64,000 bases of DNA from Rhyzopertha dominica (GCA_025024175.1 QCXZ01000064.1:682001-746000), one strand, 5' to 3'. Numbered from the stretch's first letter, positions 39,187-54,100 are shown. Notes: a model not told the origin generated them from the letters alone. Numbers and translations are program-made.

Positions 39187-42100
39187 TTAAACTTCCTCAC
39201 TTGGCTGGGAGGGGGTCTCATCCACAGCATGCTGTAATAGAATAGCTTTTTCTTCCCTACCACTAGTGGTGCTGTTGTATACCGATTCGTACACGGGATT
39301 AGCAAAATTGCCGGACTGAAAAAAATATATGTCGTTACACCACGGCTTTCAATACAGGGTATTATTTTAGGACAAAAACTTCATATAAACATGGCTCCTC
39401 AAATGCTTCGTTTTCAAAGTACAGGGTGTTAAACTTTAAATATCGTTAATATCCTTTACCCAATTTTGATGAAATTTGACAGTCTTAATACTAGTGTTAA
39501 GGGGCTCATTTGGCCCTGATTTGATTAAATTTACCAAGTCCAGTGACGTCCCGGAGGGCACCTTAATCAATATTTTTGACAAAAAAATGTGCACCACAGG
39601 TGTTTTTAAATCTTTTGTATTTTTTTCACATTAAGAAAATCAAAATACAACTTTTTTGTGTCTTAATTTTTTGTCGTATCTTGCTTAGTTTTTGAGAAAA
39701 AAATTTCTTTTGGATTCAATTTGTATTTACAATTATGTACGAACAACCAATAAACACTAAATTAAATACGTAACATTAACATCAACAAACAAAAAAAAAA
39801 TCCATAAGAAATTTTTCCCATATTTCTTGTGTGGTCCAAAAATATGCAATTAAGTAAACTTAATTTTTTTTCTCGGAAACTAAACAAGATACGAAAAAAA
39901 TTCAAGAGACAAAAAGGTTGTATTTTTAGTTGCTTAAAAATCAGTGGCGCACATTTTTTTGTCAAAAATATTAAGGTGCCCTCCGGGACGCCACTGGACT
40001 TAATAAATTTAATCACAATTAATGAGCCCCTTAGCACAGTCAAACTTCATCAAAATTATTTTAAACTTTAACACCCTGTATTTTGAAAACGAAGCATTTG
40101 AGGACCCATGTTTATATGAAGATTTTATCTTAAAATAACTCTGAGAATCATCTGTTAAAGTTATGGTTTATATTTAATTAACACCCTGTATAATACATTT
40201 TTTCAAGCTCAAAAAAAAGCTGCCTACCTTATCGGCGTCCAACGTGAAGGGTTCCGTGTCCCTCTCCTGATACATGGGATTGTTGAAGTCGTTCTCCTGC
40301 AGCCTTTCGTGAGAAAACGACTGCCTCCTCTTGAAGAAGAAGTGGACAAGCACCAACCCCCCACTGATTAAAAACAACGCGCCCACTATGAGCAACATCG
40401 GCAGTACGACGTCGCTCTTCTCTTCGGTTCTATCACTTTCCGGACTGACTTCATTACTCACAACCACTTCACAGTTTTTGTCGGTGTAACCGGGGGCGCA
40501 CTGTTCACAATGCTGCCCGGTCCAGCCAAACGGGCAATGGCAAACTGGGGGCAGGCTGGGATCCTCCAGTTGACATATACCGCCGTTTTGGCAGAAGCCG
40601 ACACATGGACTTTGAGTTCCAAGAGCAATCTGCAAAAATATTGATGAAAATATCTTGTAGCAGCAGAAGTACCAGTAACAGTAGCTGCGGCGGTAAAGAA
40701 TTAGAAGTAGGAGCAGTAAATGCAGCAGAAGCAGTGGTAGGAACAGAATTTTAAAAGTAGCAATAGCAAGAACAGAATAATAACGAATTTACTGATTTAC
40801 ACAGCTTACACGGTTTAACTTTATAAAAATTGTTTGTTCATCATTTCTTAGGTTACTTTTTGTTCTTGTATGTCAACACACATCTGTGGCAGTATTTTTT
40901 TAACATCTTTTCTTCTGCAGCTGTACTTAATACTTCTAAAATGATATCTAGTCACCTCCGCTTTTTTAATAATTTTTAATCATTGCCCAAACACCATTAC
41001 TAAATATTTTCCACCTTCTCTCTCACTTACCTGACAGTTTAATCCACCGAAATTACCCTGGCACCTGCACATCTTCACTCCATTCAGAACTTCAAGGTCT
41101 CCCTGATTGTAGCATACACTAGCGCAACCTTGTGGTGAGGAGGTGGCATCGGAACACATGTTTATTTCACACCTCCTCCCAGTGAAATATGGTCTGCAAG
41201 CGCACTGGGGTTGCTTGGCCTTGAAGGTGCATGTACCTCCGTTCTGACAGTGATTGTCACACAATTTTTGTTCGCACAGTTTCCCGGTGTGACCGGGTGG
41301 GCAGTCACATTTTCCAGTTATGTTCGAGCATGTGCCGCCATTGAAACAGCTGGTGCACTTTTCACATCTGAAAGAAAAAAAGTAATTACTATTACTAAGA
41401 TAAAAATTCTCTACAGAGAACTACACAGTCAAAAAGATCGTTTTCAAGTATAAAACATACTGTCTCTTTTATGTATATTACACAGGATGAGTTACTTTTC
41501 TCAAATGTTACTCTTTTCTCACATTATTGACTGCAGATTGAATCTTCTTTCTCCTGATATTGAGTTATTTGTATTTGAGAAACACGTGTTTTCTTTTGTA
41601 GAAGTCTCAAATAACCACCTGTTATCGCATTAGCTGGGTGATATTTGGCAAATTTCATTTGTCTTGTCACAGATATTATCATATTCACTTGTTCCAAAAA
41701 AAAGTTATTGCACTATTATTAAATATTGGCATCCATAAATGTTATGAAATTTATGATTGTAGCAAGCACATCCTTCTCTCTGAAACAAAAGCAGTTACAC
41801 AGATTTTCAAAATGGTCTTAGCCACCATATTGGATGAATTGGAGGGAGAAACCTGCATTATCTTTTTATTTTATGGAAAAAATTTGAGTAAACTACCTTC
41901 AATTGTTATAAATCTGCATATTTTTTTTAGAATTCTTGTTGGAGGGAAATATAAACTCCACTCAGTAAAATATTCTACCAATTTCATAATATTCGAAATT
42001 TCCTTTCGTAACTTTTAAATTAAAAAAATGCATCGAATAAATGTTTGGCCTCACATAAAGCATAAAAATTAAACATTTCTGTCATCTATACAGGTAGCAA

Positions 42101-45100
42101 TTACCTCCATTAAAGATACAAAGTAAAAAAATGAGCAAATTAAAAATAACTCACCTTATGCCACCGAAACCAGGCTTGCAACTGCACTGTGGCATCCCCG
42201 AAGGCGTCAACAAGCACGTGGCTCCGTTTAAGCATCGATTGTTGCATATATTCACGGGAGTTTCGCATCGTTCGCCCGTCCACTGTGGCGGGCAGTTGCA
42301 TTTTAAGGGAGCTTGCGAATCGGGCGAGATGACAGCAAGATAGTCGATGTAACACATGCCCTTGTTCTTGCAGTATTCGGAACAGATGTAGTGTTCGCAG
42401 TTCTTCCCGCTGTACGGGAGGGGACAGCTGCAGTGGGGCTGTTGGTCGGCGCCTATCTTGCAAACGCCCAAGTTGCAGTTGAGCGGGCACGTTGCTTTAC
42501 AAGTCTAGAACCAGCAAAAAATGGAAAGAATGTAGTAGACTTGAGTAATTAAGAGAGATCACTGGTTTTATCCCATATAATTGTAGTCCTAGAGCTTTGA
42601 GGAAAAAAATTACTTAAGTGATCTTGGTTATATGCCAGCCATAATGTCCTACACTAGAGAGGAAAATGTTTTACTTCTACATGCCTTGATTATATTATAT
42701 TTGTGAAGTTTTCTCGTGACAAAAACTGTTTCTCTTTTTATACTATTCAACTAGGTTTAACAGAATTTTATTGTACTTACTACCACTAAAATAGAGGCCA
42801 CAAGGACCACTAAATTTAGTGACATCACTTTATCCAAGTTTTCAAATAGTGAGGCACATAGAAATAATAGTCTTTTTATACTTATCTTACTTCATTGCTC
42901 AAGAAAACTAAGAGTCAGTACTTCCACAAACTCATTACAAATAATCAACATTCTATGAGGAAAACTTGGAATTTTCTGAGAATTTGCATTGGGCCATACA
43001 ACTGAAATTACAGATATAGTTGTCATTTCAATCTAAAGATAATCAAACGGTTACTAACAAGGACATAGCATAATTATTTCAGAGTGGACTGGTTCTACAA
43101 TAGTTTAAAGATGCTGCAGTTATTGGTCTGTATAAAAAAAGTATTAAAAAAAGTACTTGAACAAAAGAGTAACTGATTTTTTAAAGATACACTATTAGTT
43201 GGCCATCAGTTTGGGTTCAGTGCAGGAATGTTTATGGAAGCTTATCTAACTAGAAAATGCATCAGAAACGTTAACTAAAGAAAAAATAGAGAAAACACTC
43301 CCTTAAGCTCAGACACAGATACTGTAGCACCCTCTAGCAATGATTCTACGAACTTGAAAATAATTTTCAGCTATTTCTCTTGAAAAGGCTGATCACCTAC
43401 TTTACATACATTCAACTATTCACTGTCTTCATTACTTACCAAATTATCCTTGGTATATCCGTCGGGACAAACACACGTTGCCCCACCTGGATTCAAAAGG
43501 CAGAACGCCGACGGATGACAGAAGTCCTGGCATCGATTCGTGACATTTCGCTCTTGTCTGTTTTCTTGAACTATCAGGATGTCGGACAGTCTTGCAAGAC
43601 CATGGGCCAAGTACGTAGTGCCCTGACTCCCCACCTTGCCGAATTTGCTCAGCCTCAATACATTATGGGAATTGTAGGTGGTCATGTACAGGAAGTTCTC
43701 GAATACTTCCAGCTTATAAGGTTTGTCGGCTGGAAAAATGAACGTGCTAATTTTGTTGTAGGGTTTCTTGTTTTGTTGAGTTTGATGTTTGCTCTTTTTG
43801 TTTGTGAGAACTTACAATAATAAATCAAAAACAGTTTTGTGGGTAGAAAAAAAATCGATATACACTTTGAAAAAGGCTGAAACAACTGCCGAAATGTCAG
43901 AATGAACAAAAGCGTATTATTTGTAGCAAGATACCTGCAAACCCACAACAAAACTCTAAAGAAAAACTACAAAGTTCCACTAGATAAGCAAACAATAGGA
44001 ATTTTTGTTTTGTTGTACACCATTATTCTGGATTATGAATATTAGCTGAGTATGTAAAGTATAATATAAAAATATACTAGCAGACATTCAAAAGCCCTTC
44101 ACATTTTGTAATAAAATTAAGACTTACGCTTTATTCGATGTCTAAAAATATATGTAAAGTAATTGCGTTTTTTAACTTTTTTGGCAATAGTACAAATTCA
44201 TTTCTTTATAGAGCTTATTCACTAATTCAGTTTATAAATCTGAGATGCAGCACTTACAAAAATATAGAGATTCTCTACTTTACTGTAATTAAAAAATCAT
44301 ACCCGCTGTAAATCTCTCCCTGACATGTCGATCTTCTCCATTGAATGCAACAGTTTCGATTGTTCCAGTTTTTGGATCAGCCCAATATACCCTCTTTGCG
44401 GGATGATCCACTGCAAGTCCAGTTGGCCAAAGCAAACCCGTTGAAACTAGATGTCTCCTCTCGTTACCTGTATTAAAAGCGTAATACATCGTTCCAAATA
44501 TTAAATTTGATAGTTTTGTAAATTGCAACTCTGTTGTTCCCTGTTGCCAGTGTTAAAAAAAAGAGGAAAACAACACATGACGAATAGCTGGAGCAAATAA
44601 GAGTGACAAGTAGCAATTATATGTAGCAATGACAAGTAATGTCAAAAGGAGTGATAAAGAGAAGTAACAGTAAGAAATAACAGTACAAAGTAATAGTGAC
44701 AAGTAACAGTATTGATGGACTGTCATTTTTATACATTTCTTATTTTGTTTGTCAACACTAGGTGTTATTCTTTGACAGATAATACCATGAATGTGATTTT
44801 AAGATGAAATTTGAAAATTGATGTATTGGTAAGTAAACAACAATTTGTTTAGAATAATGTCTATGCCTAAAAAAATAAACAAGTTTTCTTACCGTCCATG
44901 TAAGCAGTCTCGATCCTAGCGACAGGACCCCAGTCACACCAAAACAACAATCCCTGAACGGGCGCCACGACAATATCCCTCGGTTGTTTAATATTTCCAG
45001 TTATGAGGGTGTAAACGAACTTCCCATCCAAGCTGGCGACGAGTATTCGATGACGATCCGTTATGTACAGTCTTTTGGCAACCCAGTCGACGCTGAGCCC

Positions 45101-48100
45101 TCTAGGCTCAAACAGACCCGTTATTATAGTCGTCGGGTTGGAGTCAACGTCGCTACTCAACTCGGAAATGGTGTTCGTATCGATGGAAAGACACTGTACC
45201 CTTTTGTTTTGGTGGTCTGTCCAGAATGTGATTGTTTTGCGGGGATCGTAAAGCATGTCGACGGCATCCACTTTTTTGTAACCTGGCGAAGTCAAAATAG
45301 CTTTTTCAAGTAGGTAACTCAGTAAGTACCTTATTTAGCTTAAAGCTATTACAAAAAATATAAATTATAATAATAATTGGTAATAATATTATGCATAAAG
45401 AAATATACAAGAAATACGATACTTCAAAATTTCGGCTTTAGATATTGACAATGATAATTATAATTATTAAACAATTTTAATAAATTACATTATTTTATAT
45501 GGTGAATATAAAAATTTTCTTTGTTTCTGGTACTGCAGTAGTGAATATCACAGACATATTTTCAGATTTTGTTTTATACAGGATGTTTCACTAATGATAA
45601 TGACCCTGACGAAATTAAAAATGCAACATAAATACATTCTCATATCCATACATAATATTATTTTAAAAATAAATTGGGAATCCATGACAGCTATGCGGTA
45701 TGGTTCCTGTCACTGTATCTATTAAAAGTCAAAATGTATTCAAATGATGATTTTAATTTATGGTGAATGCAAGAAAAATGCTTCTGCTGCTGCCCGTTTA
45801 TACAGACAACGTTTTCCAAACAGAAGAGCTCCTGCCAATACAATTTTCAAGAGACTTGAATTAACTTTAAGGACAAACTGGCCACCACTGAAAAAGTCAA
45901 GAGAAACAACAGCAACAGGCCCTGACAATGAAATTAGAATATTGGAAATGATTGACAAAAATCCTCATATTAGTCAAAGGGTAGTCTCAAGAGCAACCGG
46001 TATTTGTCTTCAATACACCAGATAATTAAAGGCAATCAATTTCATCTGTATCACTTGCAATTGGTTCAGGCCTTAAAGGAGACAGATTCTTCTAAAAGAC
46101 TGGCTTTTTGTAACTTTTTTTGGGAACACCAAAATTTGAAAATTTTATGACATTTGTTTCTCAGATGAAGCAAAATTTTCTAATAATGGTGGAGTTAACA
46201 AACATAACATGCATTATTATGCGCAAGAAAATCCATGTTGGATTCGAGGACATTTTCAAACTATCTACTCCACGAATGTTGGGCCTTATTTTTTCACGAT
46301 AGTTTAAACGACAATACTTATCTAAATTTTTTAAGGAACATTTTACCGGTACTTCTCCAAAATGTAAATTTACAAGTAAGACAAGATCTATATATTGTTT
46401 TACAATACCGAATTTACTTAAAGCAAATGATTGAAGTTTAAGTCAAAATTTACAAATTAATACAGCTCTCTATGTTTTATATTTTTTAAGATGATGAATA
46501 ATTATCAATGTTACCTCTGCAAATGTATTTTGGGTAGCATTTTTATTTCGTCAGTGTCATTATCATTCGTGATACATCCTGTGTATGAATTTTAATTTTG
46601 ACCAATACTTCTAAATAAAAAACAAGGCATATTTAATAAGATCGACTCACCAGGTGCTGCAGCCAATGTTTTGCTGACCAGCTTATTTGTGGAGTCACCT
46701 CTGTATGGTGACATTATTCTCAATTCAGCTTCCACCACTAGCATAAGCCGCGCTGGATGGCCCTTTGCCACGCAACTTCCATCTGGCGCATGGTAAAAAC
46801 CAGGGGCACAGCGACACGTGTAATTTCCATGTTTACTTTGCATGCACCGTTGAGAACAACTACCCCACCTGAAAAGTAAGTAAGAAAATTTTCGGGTCTA
46901 TATTTTATATAAAGCAATTATTATTTTGACTTTTTAGATAACATTATGTGATGGTATCCCATAAATTTCTCGTAAGTAACCTGCCTTGAAACATCAAGGG
47001 GGATTCTAGGCAGAGTAATTCAGCGGTAGAGGTGAATAATCACCCCGTTACATTTCAAAATTGTACTTATTCTACCTTTGATATTAATGGCAAGTAATTA
47101 ATTTAAATTTGACAATTAATAATTTAATCAACCATTAGAACAATATTAGATCGCAATGCCATCTGTCAGCATTACATTAACTTGATGACAAGGCCACCTA
47201 CCTGCCTTAACGGAAAATATAAATTTTACAATTTAAGGAAAAGAACTAAACCATTAACATAAGTAAAATGCATGTCTATGCTGTGCTGTCTACACCTCAA
47301 CCAACTGCAGATAGATCTATTTCGCTGTCATTACAGCTCATCAGTGCAGTTTAGGTCTAGTGTAGACAGCAAAAAGTGCCGTGGGGGCCTGCTGTCAAAT
47401 TGAAGTATGCAGTTGCATGCCAATTTGTCAGGCTACAGGTCACTTCCTTTAGAAAGTAGATCCCATAATGGCAGCTAGGTGGCTTTGTCATCATGTCAAT
47501 GTAATGCTGACAGATGGCATTGCCATTCTAAATTTATATTAACATAAGTAATCATGTAAAGATACGTAGGAAAAAACACTTGACAATCACAATTCTCAAA
47601 GAAAAGTATAAGTTACAGATACTGTTCTAGAAAGTACATAAACAAATGAAAAAAAATAGTGGATACGGGGTTAACAATTATGCTACTGTCTAATTAAGTT
47701 TTCTGCAAAACCTATTTGAAGTACTTTGTTCCTAGAGAGAGAGAGAGATATGCTAAAGGGGAAGAGATGAAAATAAGAGATAAAGACAGCAGAGACTAGA
47801 GAAAAAAGAGAGAGGAGAAAGGGGAAAAGAGAAGTAACATACAATAGAAGAAAAAGGACAAAGACGAAGAGTTCATGTACAATCTATTAAAAAATTCAAT
47901 CATTCAAGTGTGACTCACAAATAAAATATATTAATGCTGACAAATTCATTTGGAGGATGGTTGAAAAACAGCTATAAACACATACAATTACTATAGATGG
48001 TTTCAACAATTTAATGACCATTCAGAATATCACATTTTACTTTAAAGATATTTTTTATTCTTACAGTTCTCCTTGAGTTAGTCAATAAACCTACAATTTA

Positions 48101-51100
48101 TTTGTGACTTACCTGCACAAATGATCATTGCAATCCTCCTCATCACTGTTATCATAACAGTCGTTCTCTCCGTTGCATCTCAATTCACCTATGATGCACC
48201 TCCTGTTCTTGCAGCTGAATTCGCCCTCTTTGCACTTCTTCGATGCTCTGCAGATGGCCGAAGATTCGTCCGTTCCATCTCCGCAGTGGTCTATTCCGTC
48301 ACAGGTCAAGCCCAGATCGATGCACCTGTTGTTGTTGCACCGCAGCCGGTATATGGGGCAAGTGTTCTTCGAACACAGGGAATCCTTTTCGTCGGAGTTA
48401 TCCTCGCAGTCGTTCTGGCCGTCGCACACCCAATCCGAATTGATGCAGAGGCCGTTCTCGCAGCGGAAGCCGTTGTCCGGACAGGTGTTGCTGCAGTTGA
48501 CTTCGTCAGAACCGTCGGCGCAGTCTGTGTCGCCGTCGCACCTCCACTGCCTGTTGAAAATAATGTGTGGCTTGTTGTAACCCTCTCACATAAGGTTTTG
48601 AAATCTTTAAACATTTTTTTAATTTTCAAATACAAAAACAATCATAGAAGCACACCTTGTGCAGTTCTATCTAAAAATCGCCATAAGTAGCAAAAAATTT
48701 GGCTGACACATATACAGGGTGAATTCACTAAGAGTAGGGAGCTGCAGTATCTTGAAAACCATGCTATCGTTTATTTTGAAGTTCCTAAGTTTCCTGCTAG
48801 GAGGCAAATTTGACATCATGTTACAAATAAACGCAAAAAAAATTCAAAAGAGTACAGCCAGATATATATGGGAAATCTGCAGCATGGCTTTTTTTTATTG
48901 GGCCTTAGGGGATCGTTGTGCCACCATATAGAAATAATTCAGTCAAATTTTCAGCTCTTTTATATTGTTCTACCACTTCAAAAGAAAAACAAAGAAATTC
49001 CTGAGTATAAAGGACATTTTCTGACAATATATGGTGATACTTTTCAAAAAGACATTAAAAAAATGTTAAACCCCTAATTTTTTTGCTAACAATCGACTGT
49101 TCATCATAAAAAATATATTTGTTCATGCCTTTTACTTGTAAGAATTAAGAAAAAATTGTAATTCACTAATTTTTAATTATTATTATTAAAAATTATTTCC
49201 TATATATGTATATTTGGCTATAAATTAACTAATAAAAATGTACATGGGAAATAGAATTTTCAGGGTCTGTTTAATTATCGAAAGGTCTGTTAAAATTATT
49301 TACTCTAGTTGCCTTGGTAACGACACTATAAAGGCAAATAGCCACTAAACTTCTAGATGTTATATCTCTTAAATACCTCAATCAAATGGGACTCATTTTA
49401 GAGGAAGTTTTAAAGGAATGAACATTAAGGATAAATAGTTCCAAAACTGGTTTCTAGCAGTAGAGGCCATCATTTGGAAAACTGTCATCCTTTCCGTGCT
49501 TTCTCAAAAAATTTAAATAGGACGGTACAATTTTTTTTACTTCATTTTGTAGGAAAGAGAGTGATGAAAATTGCTGGTATCAATTTTCGTTTTAAGGTTA
49601 TAGCCAAAACAGTACACACAACAATAAAAGAGGAATTTTCTTTTTCATTTCTGAAGAAACACTAAACAGGACGACATGCTTTTCTCACCTTATTTTGTAG
49701 GCTATTATTTAAGAAAAATTTTGATAGCTTGAAGAGCAACTAATTTATTCAATTCAATTTGCATTTCCAATTCGTTTTAAACAGATTAAAATTTTTTCAA
49801 AAGCAATAATAACTACCAAAAAAATTGATACCTTCGATGCATAGACATTTGTGTTAGTGGTGGAGGAAAAATTACCAAAACTTTTTTTTAGATGTATGAA
49901 GAAAAATGTCATCTTGTTAAAACCATTTCCATGTAAATCGATTCAGAAATTGTATTACAATGTATTATTACATTATTATTTTTAACAAGATGATATTTCT
50001 TATGAAGAAAATATTTTAAGTTTTTAATAATTCTTCGTCAAAACCCTAGAGAATACATTTACAAAAACATTCGGGTATTTTTATAATTGACGGTAAAATT
50101 ATTAGTGGATTTCCAAAATTTTGTTTATTTTTTCAACATTATTTTTAAACACAGAATCTACTACTAAAGTTTGGCAGGCTGACTAAATTTACTTACTTGT
50201 ATATGCAAAACTGTGGGCTGGTGCATTGGAACTCGTTCGTCTTGCACTGGTTGTGACATCCGGCCTCATCCGAGTGATCGTCGCAATTAAATTCCCCGTC
50301 GCACCTCTGCGAACCCCTGATGCACTTCTGGTTAGTGCACCTGAACTCGGATTCGGAGCAGTTCCTGGGGACGCAGTTTATCTCGTCGGAACCGTCGCCG
50401 CAGTCGTTGTCGAAGTCGCACTGCCACCGTCCCGGGATGCACTTGTTGTTGCTGCACCTGATGTAGGTGGGGTCACACTTGTGGAACTCCGGCTCTTCGC
50501 AATGCGAGGGTTCGTCGTCGTTGTCGGGACAGTCGGGATCGCCGTCGCACAGCCACGTTTTCGGAATGCACCTGCCTGCAAATATTATTAACATATTTGT
50601 GTGAATTAATTTCCTCTTTCCACTTTTTCCTATAAATTAGGTAAATGAACTGCGAGAATACTGCAATTCATAATACCTACATACCAAATTATATGCATCT
50701 GCATATTTAGTCCATTCTCATCACCACCACAAAAAAGGAAAAATTGCCTGAAACATTTAGAAAAATGGGAAAAACTGAAAGTTTTTTTTCAAACGGGATT
50801 TTTGTGTACCTGAAAATTTGTTCTGATTTTAAAGTTGGTGAACTAACTTTATCTGGAGGTTTCAAGGATACACTCCAAAAACTACAGAATGCGTGCTAAG
50901 TTTTTTCTCTATTCACTTGCAATCACATGTAACACATAGAAAGCTTGATTTATTAAAATCTGACTAAGTATTCCAACTGATGATTGTCTGCAAAATCTTC
51001 AATCTCAATGGGATGTATAGCAGTAAACAGACAAATATAAGTCATGTTTTTATATTGTCTGCTGCACTGCAATGAGACAGCCTTCATCAACAGATATATC

Positions 51101-54100
51101 CATTTTTAAATGTATGTATATATAGTACTCATTTGATGTAATGTATTACTATTATTCACATAATTTTGTTTTGCTATGGTCCTGGGGAAATATTCAGCAA
51201 AAGAAAAATCGGATTTACAGAAAGTCAAAAAGATCTAAATTTTTGTATGCACTTGATGATATTTGGTTGATTCTTCTATTGTTTTGTTTGTTACGTTCCT
51301 GAAAGTTTTCAGTAAAAAAAATATTCCAAAATAAGTAGGAAAATTTGGAAAAAACGTTTTCCAACCCTATAAAATTACATTTATTGTGTTTTTGTGTTGA
51401 TTAGCAGTTATATACAACACCTACTATGATTTCTACAGTGCCCACAATTACCAATCAAGCCAAAGGTTTTATAGGCAGAGAGAAAAGCACTTTGTATAAT
51501 ATGTTTAGCAAATACAAGTTGACAATCACATAATACAACCAAATCATGAAGTGTCCCTTTACATAGCGCAATTACTTGCAAAAAGTAACAACATTGCACT
51601 TAGGTGCATTCAAAGATACACCATTATGATGGCACCATGTTCTAACATTATTAAATATTTTAGGATCATCAGCAAAAATACCATAAAATAAACAATACCA
51701 AAACAATCATTAACATGAAATAAGAAAAGCAAAAGTGCCCAAAACTGATCCTTGAGGGACACTGGAAGTTACATGGAAAGGCAAAATGCAAAAATTTATG
51801 GAACAAACTTGAGGTCAATTTGTTTACACTGCAATAACAACCTAACATAAGAAATACTACAAAATACTGACAAAAACGTTTTAATCAAAGCCTACGTGAA
51901 ATGTATATTATTAAATAATTGAGGTGCATTACATTATTAAAATGGTGATATCTTGAAAAGAGTAGGTGATATCGGCTTCTACAAGGTATACATTTTTTTG
52001 TGGAGAAAGGACAGAGAGACATTTATACCTGCAAAAAAAGTATACGGGGCGGTGCAAAAAAGTTAGGACATTTTTAACTCCTGTGAAGTATGCTAGATGG
52101 TGCCACATGCAACTCAATTTGTATAAATAATTGAATTACTTGGCTCAAAAAATCCCAATATACCAAACTTCTTGCAAATACTATAATTTTTCCAAAAGTA
52201 ATGAAGTCTAACGCTCTGTATCAGGACCACCCTGTATAAACTAGAAATATTATAAAATGATTATTCGACACCAATTGGTGATATTATTGATCACTGAACT
52301 TAATTCTAATTCAATATTTAATCGTAATCAATCATCTGTACTCACCCGATTTGCACCTGAAAAGATCCGGCTCGCACGTCCTGTTCTTGCAATCCAACAG
52401 CTCGTCCGAATGGTCGTCGCAGTCGTTGTCCCTATCACACAGCCAGAACGACGGTATGCACTTCCCGTTGTCGCATTTGAACTGATTCGGCCGACACGTG
52501 GCCGGGGCGCAGTTCTGTTCATCTTCTCCCAAGGGGCAGTCGCGGTGTCCGTTGCAATGCTGCGTCGAGGGAATACATCTGGGTTCGACGGTGCCGTTGC
52601 CCTCGCATCGGAACTGGGTCTTGAGGCAGGTGTACTGGTCGCACTTCTCTTCGTCCGAGCCGTCTTGACAGTCGTTGACACCGTTGCAGAGCTTGGAGGG
52701 GTGAGTGCATTGACCGTTACGGCACTGGAATTGACCTGNTCATTGTGGACGTTAGATTTTTGTACGGGTAATATCTTGTTGATTATATGATCCTTTGGAC
52801 TGAATCAAAAAAGGAAAACTAATTTTAGTAATGGTTGCAAAGTATAATTTAGTACCCTTTGGCAAATAAAAGATTATAATTTGGTAAAAAGTGTAAGTTA
52901 TAGACAAATTTGTATCAAATTGATAGTGAATAGATTTCAAAGAATAATTTTTTAAATGTATTAGATACAGGTAATTACTCTTCAGTACTTGTTACAAAAA
53001 TTAATTCTGCATCTTTTAATAGCTAGCAGATTATAATTTGGTAAAAAGTGTAAAAGTTATAGGCAAATTTGTATCAAATCGATAGTGAATAGATTTCAAA
53101 GAATATTTTTTAAAATGTATTAGATACTGGTAATGACTTTTCAGTACTTGTTACAAAATTTAATTCTGCATCTTTTAATAGCTTATTATAATTTGGTAAA
53201 AAGTGTAAAAGTTATAGACAAATTGGTATAAAATCAATAGTGAATAGATTTCAAAGAATATTTTTTAAAATATATTAGATACAATAATTACTTTACAGTA
53301 CTTGTTATAAAATTTAATTCTGCATCTTTTAATAGCTAACAGATCATAATTTGGTAAAAGGTGTAAAAGTAATAGTCAAAAGTGCATTTGTAAACCGCAA
53401 AATCAATAGTAAATTAGATTTTGCACAATATCTTTTTAATTGTAACAGATACAAAAGTTACTCACCTGATCAACAAGTCAAGTTTAAATCTGCTCTTATA
53501 ATGTTTAACAGATTATAAAAAATTGGATAACAAATTAGGTTTTTCAAGATATTTTTTAAAATGTCTCAGTTACAGGAAATCTACTTTCAGTGGTAATTGT
53601 AAAATTTAATTCAGTATCTTTTGGTACTTAAAAGCTTGTTGGAAATGTGAAAATTATAGCCATAAATCATAGAGTTTAGTTACAAACTATATTTTTCACC
53701 AAATCTTTTAAACCGTCTGTGGTAAGAGTATTTATTTTTGCGTTTATTACTCTGCATACTGTCTTATTGTTTAGATCACTATTTTTTTTAAGATCCACTG
53801 ATTGCATTACATTATATTCTATATAGGCATTGTGCTCTGTTCTACTTTTTCGAGATAAATTAGCAGGGTAAAGTAGACCTTAATGAACTTTTTAAGTTTT
53901 TTAGTTATAGTCAAAAATTGAAAAATATGCTTTTAAAATATGGCTTCTTATAGATTTTTTTTACGTAGAATCAAATGAAGTAATTAGTTTTTTGATATTA
54001 CGAACATTTTTTGAGGTGTAGACAAAACTTGTGTTTTTTTAAAATAAGAAAAGAATATTTCATATTTATTTTAATAATTAAATAAAAAAGTTACAGCCAC

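Noticed and set aside
48121..48690. Long plus-strand open frame (189 codons) antisense to LRP1
   Set aside because: It is the mirror of LDLa-repeat coding sequence. Cys/Asp/Glu-rich exons give open antisense frames; similar shadows lie at 50226-50591, 52257-52790, 54626-55114 and 58985-59359.
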